DNA of 64,000 bases, taken from positions 1 through 64,000 of the forward strand of contig JABANP010000058.1 of assembly GCA_013115135.1 (NCBI GenBank), written 5' to 3'. Below, piece by piece: positions 19,795-30,700 of the stretch. A program made the position numbers and the translations under genes. The notes under the pieces are model-generated. The model did no database searches, was not told the DNA's origin, and worked only from the letters and a program-made list of their open reading frames with translations. Numbering within the stretch: position 1 is the stretch's first letter; each line of letters opens with the position of its first letter. Source of the DNA: Perkinsus olseni. Its lineage: Eukaryota > Perkinsozoa > Perkinsida > Perkinsidae.

Positions 19795-20800
19795 ATGACT
19801 GAAGCTTCACGAGGAAGTGTTGAACGTGATAGACCCTTCGAGCGTTCGCCCGTCCATCGGACGCCAATCGTTGTGAGCACGTCGGACGGGTGTGAGCTAG
19901 CGGGTTCTGTCTGGACTCCCCACACTTTCGCTTCCAGGTGAGGTACAATAGCGTTCCTCGTCTGTCGTGAGTACGAAGGACTCTCCCCATGACCGTCCTT
20001 CTTCTCAGGCGCCGAGAACGTCTTCGTTATACTCGTGCACCCTTGGGGGAAGTTAGGCGGTTCTCATGCCAACATGTCCTCCCTGGCTAGGATGCTATCC
20101 GAGAGGTATCGGGCTGCTACATCAGCGTCGAGCCACGTCTCTGTAGAGACGACTTCCAATTTTATTTCAGTAAGGGATTTAACTGCATCACATTCGACAC
20201 GCGCGGGGTTGGCCGCTCAACTGGCTCGAGCACTTTCACCGGCCACGACGAAGTAAAGGACGTCGTTGCGATGGCCAACTACGCCATTGAAAACCTCGTT
20301 ACCAAAGGCGGCAAGGTACAGGTGAGGTCACCCACAGTGTGGACCCGCACCACATCGCTTTCCCCTGCTCAGTTCGTCCTTCTCGGCTTGTCCGCGGGCG
20401 CTGCAATTGCCGGCAGTGCAGCTCCGCTCATCGACAACTGCATAGCCCTCATTTGTATCGGCTACACGCTCGGCCATATGGCCAGGGTGATGTTCGGTAG
20501 TCACATACCTAAGCTTGAGAAGTTCACCGGCCCAAAGCTCTTCATCATGGGTATCACCATCCCTGTGGAGTCTTCGCTATCTGCCTGTCCTCAGGCACGA
20601 AGGACTGTTGGACGTCGGTGTCACAGCTGGTATCCTTCGCCAATAAGTTGGGGTCCTCAGCAGAGTACAGACTCGTCGATGGAGCTGGACACTTCGAACT
20701 GGAGAACAGCCCGGACCGCGCAGGGCAGATCGTTGACTGGACCGCTGATTTCATTACCAAGGCTTTATATCAACAACGGAAAGGGGGTGAAGGTCAGTGA
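19795..20800 (+). CDS. Alpha/beta hydrolase, five exons
   Basis: The exons as read are 19795-19937, about 20009-20105, 20171-20321, 20373-20550 and 20595-20800. The last three junctions have GT-AG ends and matching phases (introns of 65, 51 and 44 bp). The first junction is out of phase by one base as written. Exon 2 has a HPWG...GGS segment, exon 3 a TFDTRGVGRSTG segment typical of the fold, exon 4 the nucleophile elbow GLSAG near 20395, and exon 5 a C-terminal GAGHFEL with the likely catalytic His. The substrate cannot be told. Lack of a signal peptide suggests a cytosolic enzyme. Confidence 0.75.
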
Positions 20801-20960
20801 GCTTCTTTACTCCTTGTTTGCACTTTTTGCTCGTCTTGGTCGCGTTGAGGGCGGGCTGGTCTTTTAACAACACTGGACGTCGTCTGGGAGTTCATCGATC
20901 CCGTAAGCGGTTGGATAGGGCGTTAAAAGCGTTCCAGGGCATCAACTTTATTCCTCAATA

Positions 20961-22511
20961 ATGCATCTCCTCTCCCCTTCGACCATCATCCTATCCATCA
21001 CAGCCACGCTGGTCGCTGGTGGCGGGCCCTCTGAGGCTGCTATTCTGAGCATCACTAAGCGCCATAGTGCCACTCTCGCGAGCACCGAGTCATCTGCTGA
21101 TGTTGAAAGTATCGACGTACGAGATCTACCGGCTATGTTGTCCCGTACTGGGCAAAACCGCAGACTGGGGTCGCCAAGAGTAGAGGACTGTCTATCTCTG
21201 AACTCTGCCGTGGACACTATGAGTCACATCCGCATTCAAGCTGTCCTCACCGAATTTTGTGGGCTTACCCCCTCGGAGGTCTGCGAGTATGCAGAGATTG
21301 CTGGCGACGCCCTCAACCTCAACATCATCTGTGAGCCTAACTTCTCTGTAACACTCGAGAAGCCCGAGGTGGAGGCGGCCCATGGAATCACAAGGGCTAC
21401 TCTGGATGGCATTAATGACACCTACGCGAGTCTTCAGACTGGCCTAACGGAGATGGAAGTGGCTGAGGCTTGGCAGCTCGTTGAGGAATCAGGCAAGAGA
21501 TCAAGTGACGATGAGATAATCGTGGCAGTATTTGACTCTGGTGTTGATGACCAGCATGAGGACCTCCGCGACTCTATGTGGGCTGGCCCGGGTGGCTCGC
21601 ACGGCTACAACTTCGTCGGGGATTCGACTGATGTTTCAGACCGTCTCGGCCATGGTACTCATTGTGCGGGTACTATCGCCGCCCACCGTAACAACGGTAA
21701 AGGGATCACCGGAATTGCGGAGGCTAAATTGATGTCTCTAAACATTTGCGATGATTCTGGTGCCTGCAACGTACTGCTAGTGTTCCGGGCCTTCGAGCAT
21801 GCTCTCGAGCACGGTGCTCGAATATCCTCTCATTCTTATCTGGCTGACACTGGTGCCGCTCTGTTAGAAGAGGCTTACAAGAATGCAGGGGCGACCGGAC
21901 ATGTTATGATCTTCGCAGCGGGCAATGACAATCAGGAGATCGGCACCTCCAACTACCCCTGCACACTTAGTCGACTCATACCGACCTCCGTCTGCGTCAC
22001 CCACGTCAACTTAGATGAGCCCGATAAGTACATGCTTGCGAAGAAGGCCAATTACGGTCCCTACGTGGACATGGCTGCTCCGGGCATCGGTGTTCTCTCC
22101 ACCCTCCCCAATAGTGAATATGGCTACATGTCCGGTTCTTCTATGGCGGCTCCTCATGTGGCCGGCGTGGCCGGTGTCTTGGCTTCCATGAATCTCACTG
22201 GCGAAGACATCATCCGAGCTCTGCGGGCTTCCGTTCTGCCGCTTTCAGAAAGTAACACTAAATTTCTGAAGGACGGCGGTGGGTTCTTGAATGCTCGCCA
22301 GGCAGTTATCAATGCTTTAACGTTGTTGAACGGTGGCCAAGTGACCACTCGAAGGTGGGGCTCCGAGACAACGCAAGTCCTCCCCAGTGGAGCTCCGGAG
22401 TCAGAGTCCAGCACTTCCGTCAGCCCTACCAGGACAGTTCCTAGCAGCTGCCACACCATCACCAGTGTGCTCTGGACCTCTGTTCTGCTGCTCCTGATCT
22501 TCTGGGCGTAG
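20961..22511 (+). CDS. Secreted subtilisin-like serine protease 3
   Basis: This is an intact single-exon frame of 516 residues. A signal peptide covers about residues 1-26, followed by a propeptide with the conserved VEDC segment. The S8 catalytic domain has Asp in VFDSGVD, His in LGHGTHCAG, Asn in AAGNDN and Ser in SGSSMAAPH. The final 40 residues are a Ser/Thr/Pro-rich linker and a hydrophobic end (SVLLLLIFWA), suggesting a GPI anchor or membrane tail. From nucleotide 21516 onward it is duplicated almost perfectly at 55481. It is the best preserved member of the cluster. Confidence 0.94.
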   Translation: MHLLSPSTIILSITATLVAGGGPSEAAILSITKRHSATLASTESSADVESIDVRDLPAMLSRTGQNRRLGSPRVEDCLSLNSAVDTMSHIRIQAVLTEFCGLTPSEVCEYAEIAGDALNLNIICEPNFSVTLEKPEVEAAHGITRATLDGINDTYASLQTGLTEMEVAEAWQLVEESGKRSSDDEIIVAVFDSGVDDQHEDLRDSMWAGPGGSHGYNFVGDSTDVSDRLGHGTHCAGTIAAHRNNGKGITGIAEAKLMSLNICDDSGACNVLLVFRAFEHALEHGARISSHSYLADTGAALLEEAYKNAGATGHVMIFAAGNDNQEIGTSNYPCTLSRLIPTSVCVTHVNLDEPDKYMLAKKANYGPYVDMAAPGIGVLSTLPNSEYGYMSGSSMAAPHVAGVAGVLASMNLTGEDIIRALRASVLPLSESNTKFLKDGGGFLNARQAVINALTLLNGGQVTTRRWGSETTQVLPSGAPESESSTSVSPTRTVPSSCHTITSVLWTSVLLLLIFWA

Positions 22512-23139
22512 CAAGGATCTCATCAACCAGTTTTTGTGAAGTTGCACGAGTGTGCAGAATCTCACCCCTGTCTTTCTCTTCCCCTCAGCTGGAGTAGAAT
22601 CGTTGTCTTTTCGTAGTTTAACAATGTATCATATTTCTCATTGTCTCTTTGTATATCAGCTTAACCACTATTGACCGTTTGAACTCTTAACGGTTGTATC
22701 CGAGGAAGTCACCTCTCTACTCACTCTATTCCGTATCAGCGCAGAGTATTGATTTTTTGCTCTAGAGTAGATAACCGCCCGAGGAAGCATGCGGGGCATT
22801 CTCATACAGTGTTTCTAAGTGAAATCATTAACACCTTTTGGTTATCATGGCAGTGGAAGGATCGTATAACCATTAGTCACCGAAATTCACGGTTTGGCTA
22901 TCGCGATTAGAAACCTCAATCGCACTCGCCACTCGAACTCAGAACCACCACGGGCCTTTCATGTATGATAATCGGACTAATTCTATCACAATATGGTCAC
23001 GGCGACTTCAATTTGGAAACTTAGCGTCATGTGGACGGCACTAACGGTACGCAAAAGGCCCAAGCGGGCGTGGGACTAGGTGAGGAGGGCGGTTCAAGTT
23101 GGTCGAGTACGGAGATACCTGACGCCAGCTGATCATTGA
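22512..23139 (+). other. 3' flank of protease 3
   Basis: This A+T-richer stretch holds no ORF of note. It is kept with few changes in copy 2 (56477-57103). It probably contains the protease 3'UTR and the start region of the next gene. Confidence 0.4.
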
Positions 23140-23340
23140 ATGCCGCATCAAGAAGCAAGTACGTGGGTGCCCTGCCGCTGCACCGGCTGGACACTCGAGC
23201 TCCGCGTCGGGACCGGTGTCCAAGTGCTCTGCCTCTGCGGCATGGGAGACATTCGGCCGAGATGGAAGTTCATGGGGCTAAACTCGGCGAAGGAATTGGG
23301 AAACGACGACGTCCCTTGCGGTATTGCCTGCAGCGCCTGA
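23140..23340 (+). CDS. Small Cys-rich ORF (66 aa), copy 1
   Basis: The ORF ATG 23140 to TGA is identical in length and protein in copy 2 (57104-57304). The one base change between copies (CTA/CTG) is silent in this frame but replaces Lys by Glu in the overlapping + frame. It has six Cys in Cys-x-Cys-like spacing and may be one exon of a larger gene continuing to 23860. Function unknown. Confidence 0.4.
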   Translation: MPHQEASTWVPCRCTGWTLELRVGTGVQVLCLCGMGDIRPRWKFMGLNSAKELGNDDVPCGIACSA

Positions 23341-23674
23341 TGGAGAGGACAGACTGTACGGTGATCCTTCCATCCCTTACTGGTTGTGATTGTGCGTGCA
23401 CGTTGCCGCGACCGAGCTTCGGCCGAGTGGGCGTTTCCGAGGTGGTCGCTGACGGGACTACTGTGGGAGTCGTGTTGCCACCTGGCAAGGGAAGAGACAC
23501 AATCTGGGCCCAGTGCCCCGCCTACCAGTACTGAACGCAAAAGATGCGGCGTTGGCCGAAGTGTAGAGCTGCTGCCGCTTGCCGATGCCCTAATGAGAAG
23601 GTCCCTCCAAGGGAGTACGGGGACGGGCTGCTACTGTCGGTGGCGGCACTTTTGGTATCTTTTGACTCTGTGAC

Positions 23675-24226
23675 ATGCAGGGTGAGGTCTTGAAGTCAAT
23701 CTGTGGGACCTGGCCGACCCGACAGGACGAAGCCTGGTGGCGAGCGAACAAGGATCGCGTTACGCTACGGACCTTCGGTGGTAGCCTTTGCGTAACTTCC
23801 TCGCACTTCAATTGCATTTGGTTGACTGTGCTTTTCAAGGTCTCCAGACTAAGCAAACAGAAGCATGAAAACGCCAAAGCCACCACAGGGAGGATATCAG
23901 CCCAAATCAGGAACACAGCGCCTAGCCACTGCTCCGCTTCAGCTTGCTCACCGGAGGCTGCAGACACCGTTATCGACTTCATTAGAACAGAATTGACCAA
24001 TCCTGTGATGAACGCCGAGGAACTTACTCGCGCGCCATGCGGGCCATGGAGACCGTCTCCAGCGAGTCATCGATGCTCCTCGAGACACTCGGTGAGCTCT
24101 CGAACTCCCGCAAGGATCGAGCTGAAGGGAATCTGTACCGCGCATGACAGTCAGGCCAGAGGACAGTCCAACCTTCCGGCGTGGTCCTCGGCCAATCCTC
24201 GCTCTCCTGGTCCTCCTCCACGGTAA
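23675..24226 (+). other. Possible + strand exon block, copy 1
   Basis: This ORF is conserved in copy 2 (57638-58189). Around 23727-23960 three base changes between copies are silent in this frame, while the overlapping minus frame (23590-24000, with a hydrophobic segment) takes several replacements. Downstream it overlaps a better minus-strand candidate, so only the first part is plausible. No domain was recognised. Confidence 0.3.
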
Positions 24227-25330
24227 GCAGGTCGAGGTCCGTGTGAAGGCCAGCAGAGTGGACCGATATGGGGAAGACACCTGATGCGTCTAGCCATGGT
24301 ATCCACAATTGGTCGTTCGGTCGTACTCTCCCGCGGACGTCCTCGACTGGTCGGGGTGACCGTCGAAGGTGTTGCCTGAGAGCTCGCTGCCGCCAGACTC
24401 AATGACTTCACATTCAGATAGGCCCCTCCTGTGATGGCATGACGACACTGCAACCGTCGTGATGACCCACCTCGACTCTGGTCCTCCACTAAAGCGATGA
24501 CATGCCTGAACGCCGCGGCCAGTCGGGAACCTGCAGTGGATGCGTTGGGAGACCATCAAGAGAGATCAGCAGCGGCCCACGTCTCAAACCAGCAAGTAAA
24601 GCGTACAGGCGCTCGGCTCGGTGGCGGCGGCCTGAGAGGCGGAGCGATGCAGTGGAATTGGTAAGAGGGCTCCCTTACAGACCACCACGGCTTTCCACCG
24701 CAACAGGGCAAGCTTAGTCAACCGATTCGCACTGGCGGCTATCAGCATGAACCACTTCCGACGGACTCTGATGAAGAGAACTCATCTCCACCCAGAGAAC
24801 ACAAATGGAGTCTCACTGCCGTGCAAGACGCTTCCTTAGCACGTAGTTGTACCAGGCCACCAAGGCACTGAAGGGCAGTGAGATTCCGACACACGTCGCC
24901 TTCCCTCACCTCCTCCTTGTAGCTCGGAGCCTCGTCGTTGCCAGCACATGTGCGCACATACAGGAGTGCTGATACGAGGCAGAGGTGAACTCGTCGGCTA
25001 GGTCGGTGACCTGTGAGAGTGACGGTGAGTTGCCAAGGCTGGAGGAAGGCTGCCCACCTCCCTCTGGTAGCCCGAGGTGATCCGAGCAATCCTGCCATTG
25101 AGGACAGCTGTCCGCCAGGCCAGGAAGCACCTCAATATCCTGATCATGGACAGTGCTCGCTACGGCAGACAACAGGCGCAGTACGTTGCTGTGTCGCACT
25201 TCTTGACGTAGCTAGAGGAGACGAATCGCCAAGCAGCAGCTCGGCGGGGCGTTTGGAACCCCAGCAGGTGGGGATGGCTGATGGGCATTCAACACTCCTG
25301 AGTCCCGCCAGGCGGCATTGAGCCTACGAA
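23948..25330 (-). CDS. Multi-exon gene with SFI1-like W repeats, copy 1
   Basis: Exon-like blocks on the minus strand carry three short helical repeats with Trp flanked by basic residues: FLAWRTAVLNGRIAR (in copy 1 about 25075-25145), ALVAWYNYVLRKRLAR (about 24830-24890) and LALLRWKAVVV (about 24680-24730). The pattern resembles the centrin-binding repeats of SFI1-type basal-body proteins. Downstream blocks (about 24150-24530 and 24024-24308) are Ser-rich and acidic. Exon junctions were not resolved. The same blocks occur in copy 2. The family call rests on spacing and composition only. Confidence 0.35.
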
Positions 25331-25367
25331 CCAAAAGCGCTATCAGTTGACAGCAGCAGGAGGCTTG

Positions 25368-25955
25368 TCATGATGGTGATGCCGTGGGGGCGAAGAAGTC
25401 TGCCGTAGAGTGCTGCCCAGCCTTCTCGTAGTGGGAACCCATCTCCATGAAGAAGGACCTCTGCAGTCTGAACAGGTTCTCAAGGCAGCCCTCTGTGCGG
25501 TGACGATGGCCTTCGGCGTCCAACTTCACCTGGTAGTAAAGACCCCTCTCAAGCCCTCGTATCGAGCCGGTCACCTGAGCCTCCTGCTCGAGGGCGTCGG
25601 TCGCGGCTGCAAAGTTGGCCTCTGCTTCTGCAACTTGGCGGGCCTGTTCGTATACCTCGGACGAGACCCTCCGCGACAAGGGTGCCAGGTCGTGAGCCTC
25701 GCTCGAGTGTGCTGTCTGGAGGGAGACGTGAGTGGACCTGCGGCAGTTGGTCTGCTGATCCGAAACGCAACAGGAGGGCGACCTCCTCCGAAGCCTCTCA
25801 GCAATGGCGTGACGGCGTCTGTCGAGGCGATCTCTCATCTCCACCAGTGCCAGGTACTGTTGGTCCCTCTGATGCAGTCGGCGGAGGAGATCGGCCAGTC
25901 TCCTGAGGTCCTCGTCAAGGGTGGCCGTGAAGGTGTGTATGGCTAAGACGACCAT
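25368..25955 (-). CDS. Helical protein, 195 aa, unrecognised, copy 1
   Basis: The ATG is at 25955 and the stop at 25368. The N-terminal 60 residues have a regular Leu/Arg/Glu pattern typical of a long helix or coiled coil. A Cys/Ser-rich insert follows, then another helical block. Copy 2 (59328-59912) differs by substitutions and by a whole-codon indel (195 versus 194 residues), which supports real coding. It may be the 3' exon of the gene whose blocks lie at 26083-26930. No domain assigned. Confidence 0.55.
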   Translation of the reverse strand: MVVLAIHTFTATLDEDLRRLADLLRRLHQRDQQYLALVEMRDRLDRRRHAIAERLRRRSPSCCVSDQQTNCRRSTHVSLQTAHSSEAHDLAPLSRRVSSEVYEQARQVAEAEANFAAATDALEQEAQVTGSIRGLERGLYYQVKLDAEGHRHRTEGCLENLFRLQRSFFMEMGSHYEKAGQHSTADFFAPTASPS

Positions 25956-26082
25956 CTCCCTGCTTGCTGGGGCACGTGATAGGCTAGACCTTTGCTGGTG
26001 GACTCCGAGGTGCTACTGGACACATCGCTGACGAACTTGAGCCTCCTCAGTGCATCTTTCCCGTCGTCCTGCCTCGAGGCCT

Positions 26083-26900
26083 CTATCGGAGCATGGGTGG
26101 CGGTGTAGTCGGCAACAGCTTCATCTGAGAATCATCGAGCCCGGGCACTACTAATACCGTAGCCGTAGCCCTGTTACCGAGCCTAGATATCTCCGCACGG
26201 TTCAGCAGCAGCGCATCCGTATGGGTGGCAAACCCTATTGCTATGCCCCTCAACACCTTCAATAACCTGAGGCGCCATGGAGGGATCAAAAAAGCTGGGC
26301 GTGGTGACCGTCCTTATCAGGATTGAGGGGGCTCGCCGACAGCTGTGTTGACCATCCTAGTCACACCGGCGCCCTCCCCACCTTCGCTCGGCCACAGCAA
26401 CTGCTCGCAGTGTGGCGAGAGAATCCCCGGGTATTGGGCTCGCTGCCGCCAATTCGCCCTCGTCGTCATCATCATCGCTCGCCCGTCCACCGCCGGTACA
26501 ATCTTGAGAGTCGGCGAAGACCTACCACTCCAGCCGATATTCACGACAGTGAGCTCGCGTGGCACACGACCGTCTCAAGTCCCCTCTCACACTAGTTCCA
26601 CTGTGCCACATGTTAGACAGACCCTCGGTGATGCTCCGCCGATAGCTGGCCCTCTGCCGTACACTCTCGGGGGAGTTGATGTAACTGTGATGAGCGAGCG
26701 ACGCCACAGTGGCAGCGACAACGCGTACTTGCTGATCGTGTTGGCGGTCTCGCTGACTGTATCAGAGATGTACTCAGTCCAGCCCTCCACAGCTGAGCCG
26801 GGTGGGCTGGGGTATCGGGGATCCGACGGCGAGCCCAGAGTAGTAGAACAGGACGCGAGCCTACCAGATGCCGCGCGATTTATTAACTCAACTCTAATCC
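26083..26900 (-). CDS. Exon blocks of an unrecognised gene, copy 1
   Basis: Three minus-strand blocks look coding: about 26587-26830 (a GWTEYISDTVSE segment followed by a helix), 26480-26565 (a TVVNIGWSG segment) and 26083-26289. Each is kept in copy 2 (60040-60860). They may join to the 25368-25955 ORF. No family was recognised, and exon ends were not fixed. Confidence 0.35.
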
Positions 26901-26994
26901 CTCAACAGTTGAACATAACATACTGATGGAAGTACTGGAAGACAACACTGAGGACTCGAAGGCCATTATCAAACGCATCAGCCGGCGCGGCTCA

Positions 26995-27612
26995 TCAGTC
27001 GTCGAAGAGATCCTTCACCCGCTGTGCTTCCTCCTGCGTGATGCCCTCGGTGTAGGTAGGCTGGACAAATCTCGAGTACATGGGGTCCTCGGGCGGGACG
27101 ACGTCACGGTCATCGAGGATGACGTACTTCTCTACAAGCTGTGGATGCTCCTTCATCCACGCTCTTATCTCCTCCAGTCGGGAGGTATACACCTGCACCT
27201 AGCTGACAGCTGCCCGGGGACTGAGAGGAGGCCTACTCTAGCATTGCTCGCGCTATGATTCAGATGAGGGGTTCCCTTTGTCCGGCCTACAACCACATCA
27301 ACCGGAAGTTCTGCTAGCCGACAAAAGGCGTAGGTGATGTAACTGAAGGAAGCTGCTGCCCCGAAGGCGGCGGTGGTGGTAGTAGGGCTCACTCCTCGAA
27401 GCCACGCCAATAGGTCGTCCATACAACTTTGCACCCTGTCTGCTGTACTATCTCCCCGACACGCCGGACCAGGACCTGAGCTCTCCAGAATTGTCGTCCT
27501 AGCCTGGCCTCTGGTGGGAGGTTACCGTGTCGAAAACAACTTGGGGGCCGCCTTTCACTGTATTGAGTACACCATCGATATCGAGGAACAGAATCTTGTA
27601 CGGAGGGGTCAT
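26995..27612 (-). CDS. Small HAD-superfamily protein, four exons, copy 1
   Basis: The exons are 27526-27612, 27393-27475, 27237-27342 and 26995-27198, with GT-AG introns of 50, 50 and 38 bp and consistent phases, giving 159 residues. Exon 1 holds the HAD motif I, FLDIDGVLN (nucleophile Asp and acid/base Asp). Exon 2 ends with a TTYWRG segment. Exon 4 has the ILDDRDV acidic motif that binds Mg2+ in this fold, and the closing EGIT segment. The layout matches the small HAD domain family also found in Swiss-army-knife RNA-repair proteins. Substrate unknown. Copy 2 is at 60956-61570. Confidence 0.8.
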
Positions 27613-27750
27613 GCTACTACTGTCCGCAGCAGCTGTTGCACTCTGAGCCGCAACTTCGTGTGGGAAAGACTTCCCGACCATTTGAATAGGAAATAAAAAC
27701 TCAGCCTCTTCCCATAGAAGCACTGCAACTCAATACCAACTTTTCCACAA

Positions 27751-30700
27751 CTATTCATGCTCATGACCATCATCATGGCCCACTTCATCGTGTAGATTCA
27801 AGTTGAACGCTCGAATGGCCGTCACAACAGCAGCGGCATTCCGAAGTGCACGCTCAAGCTTTTCCTTCGCCTCTGCTCGCTGTCGCTTCTCTCTCGTCAG
27901 TTCCTGAGGGAGAACAGGGGCTCTTCCTCCCCATCCGCAATACACCTGCGGCTCGGTGGTTCCAAAAGCTCTAGGACGTCACCGTGGCACTCAAGTGACC
28001 GCTTCCCTACCTCCTTCAAGGCTTGGTTATTGGCAGCCTCGCTATCATGAGCTGTGATGAGGGCTGACAGTTTATCCCGTAGGGAGTGTATCTCAGCATC
28101 ATACACCTCGGGCAGCGCTGCCAGCTGCTCCTCCAGCTTCCGGCAGGCCTTGGATGCCTTGTCCCTGAAGGACACATCAGGCGCCCTCAAACTCGAAAGG
28201 GTAGTCACATCTCTGTCTGCAAAAGCTCCTTCAGGTCTTCATTCTCAAAGAGCATACGGCGGTACTTCACCTCCTCAGCCTTGGCCTTACGACGGAGGCC
28301 TTCTTCCTGTATGACAGAGGGACATCGTGTGGCGACGGATCACCCGAAGCTCCGCGAGGAGAATTCGATGGTGCGATAGTGATAGGCGCCCTACTACTTT
28401 CTTCTCGTTCTCTACTTTCTCTGACTCCATCTTCTGCATCAGCTTAGTGGTCTCAGCTGCCGCCGCAGCAATAGCGATGTCACTGTTGACGACCTAGGAA
28501 TGGTGACTATGATGAACGGTAATCGTCCCCAATGAGGTCACCTTCTCCTCCAAAACTTGGAGCTTCTCTCTCAACCTGGCAGCCTCCTCGTCGTTATCTA
28601 TGACTGCCTTCAACTCAGCTATCTCGGCCTTTAATGCTGTTGCCGTGGACGATGCCTCAGCCTCTCGCGACGCCAACAGTACCCTGAGGACACGCGTTGC
28701 CCCATTGAAACCACTTGCAGGCGATAAACCCCGGAGTGGAGGGAGGAACCCGACTAACTTGAATTTTTGTCTCTCCGCTCTGTGACCGGTTTCGAGCAAC
28801 TTCATCTTCTGGTGGATGGTGGCTCGTTCCTCTTCGACGCCGCGCTCGAGGGCCTTCATCTCCTCCGCCATCTCGGCGTTCTCGGAGAACTGCGAAAGAG
28901 GAAAACGCCTGGTCTATGGTCTATCAACGGAACTGCGGCTGCACCATCTTAGCGATCGCAAAGGTCATCTTCCCCTCAGTGTCCGAGCGTTCCATAGAAG
29001 ACCTCTCAAGGGCGAGAGTGAGTGAGGCTGTGAGTTTGTCGAAGCCTCGCTGCTGTTCCAAGTTGAGCTCGTCAGCTTTCTCGAGATCTTCTCGGAGGGC
29101 AGAAACCCTAATAATCGACATCACTATGATGCTCGCCCTCGCAGCAGCTCCCCTGTGCTACATCATGTTGCGGTTGTGGTCCTGGTGTCTCCACTCCTGC
29201 TCCTTTGCCGTCCACGACGCCAACACTTCTGCTCGCTCTTCCTCTACCTCTTCCTTGAACTTATCGAATCTGATCGTCCACCGTCCACATGTGACGGAGC
29301 GGCGGGCGGTCATCATCACTCATTCGAGAGGCTGTTGAACTGCTTCACCAAAGCCTCATACGCCTGCTCTTTCGCATACAGGATGTCCGCTGTCTCCCGC
29401 TTGATGTCGTCCACTAGGAAGTCCTTATTCCGCAGCTGTGTCTTCATAGTCCCTATCATCTTGTTAAGGCGTTGGATCTCAGCCTTCAAGGCCTCGACCT
29501 GACAACAGTGAAGCAATGAGCGAATTGCGGCCCTCTCTATGGCGTCCACACCGTGATGTTCAGCTGCTCTATCTCCTCCTGCAACATGCGCAGCTTCCCA
29601 GCCGATGCCGCGTCCTTCTCATACCGGGCCTTCAATGCCTTGTACCTGATGACCAGTACAGTAGAGAGCACTACGGCAGCGAGCACGCTACTCTGCCAAT
29701 AGCCGCTGATACTGCTCCTCCGCCTGCTCGAGTTTGTTCTCCATGTCTCGTTTAACCTGGTTGATTTGCCTCTCTAAGCCCTGTCGCTCCTCCTCGAAGG
29801 CAGCGGCTATCTTGTCCATCTCGTCATGCAACGCCCTCAACCTGACGTCATTGCGTCCACCAGCGAGCGGTAGACGTCCACAGCAACAGCAGCAGCAGTT
29901 ACTTGTCCTTAGCCTCTTCAAGAGTGGCAGCGACAGCCTGATGCTTTGACTTCCAATCTGCTATCTCCAACCGAAGGGCCGCTCTGTCCTTCACCCACGC
30001 CTCTCGCTCTGCAGCAGTACGAGAGAATACAGCAGGACGATGGTCCTGTGCCTTACCCTTATCACGATCACAGAGAAGGCTCTCCACGCCTGCTCTCCAG
30101 CGCTCCCACTCCTCGGCTGCGTGCATCTTCGCCAACTCCAGACAGCTCATCAGTTCGGCGTAGTCCCGCTGATGCCATGCACTAGAAGGGGGAATCACAG
30201 CAGCGGGTAGTGAGGGAGAGCATGGACCAACATCTTCTGCCTCCAGCCATGATCTCGGCGCTCCATCTCTCGCTCTATTAGAGCCACCTTCCGAGCCTCC
30301 GCTGCCGTCCTAGTCACGGCACGATGGAGTCTCTATCATCAGCCAAAGTAGTAGGCATACTACCTCTCCTGCTCAGCCCGAATCTCAGAGTCCTTCCCAG
30401 CGAGCAGCTCTAGTATTCGGTCGTACCTGTAGTAGCTCTATGATGGGGTGGCACGATGGGTGTCACCTTACCCCTTCTCCTTCTCCCGGACTCGATCATG
30501 CCACTGTCCCTCCAACACACGGTGGGACGCTCTCTCATCATCCACTTTCCTTCGAGCAGCCTCAACCTGAGCTCGCCACCGTCACGCGCCACATAATTAA
30601 ATCCGCGCTACCTCTTCGATCAGCGCTTGCACCCTCTTATCCTTCTCGCCCACCACCGTCTCGAATTCCCCAACAACAGCCTCGAAGCGTTTCTGGAGGA

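Larger units (their letters stand above)
21516..30036 (+). repeat. Segmental duplication, copy 1
   Basis: Sequence from 21516 on matches 55481 on with an offset of 33965 at the start and 33964 near the end, so indels are few and small. The left breakpoint is inside protease 3, just before its catalytic Asp. The right end is not reached because copy 2 runs off the window. Differences are scattered substitutions plus small indels, including CAG-type repeat-length changes. Confidence 0.93.

Noticed and set aside
23590..24000. 136-codon minus ORF with a hydrophobic segment
   Set aside because: Copy 2 shows mainly replacement changes in this frame and silent changes in the overlapping plus frame; no splice phase joins it to the upstream minus blocks.
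25410..25946. 178-codon plus ORF opposite the helical gene
   Set aside because: The codon-multiple indel and heptad pattern support the minus frame.
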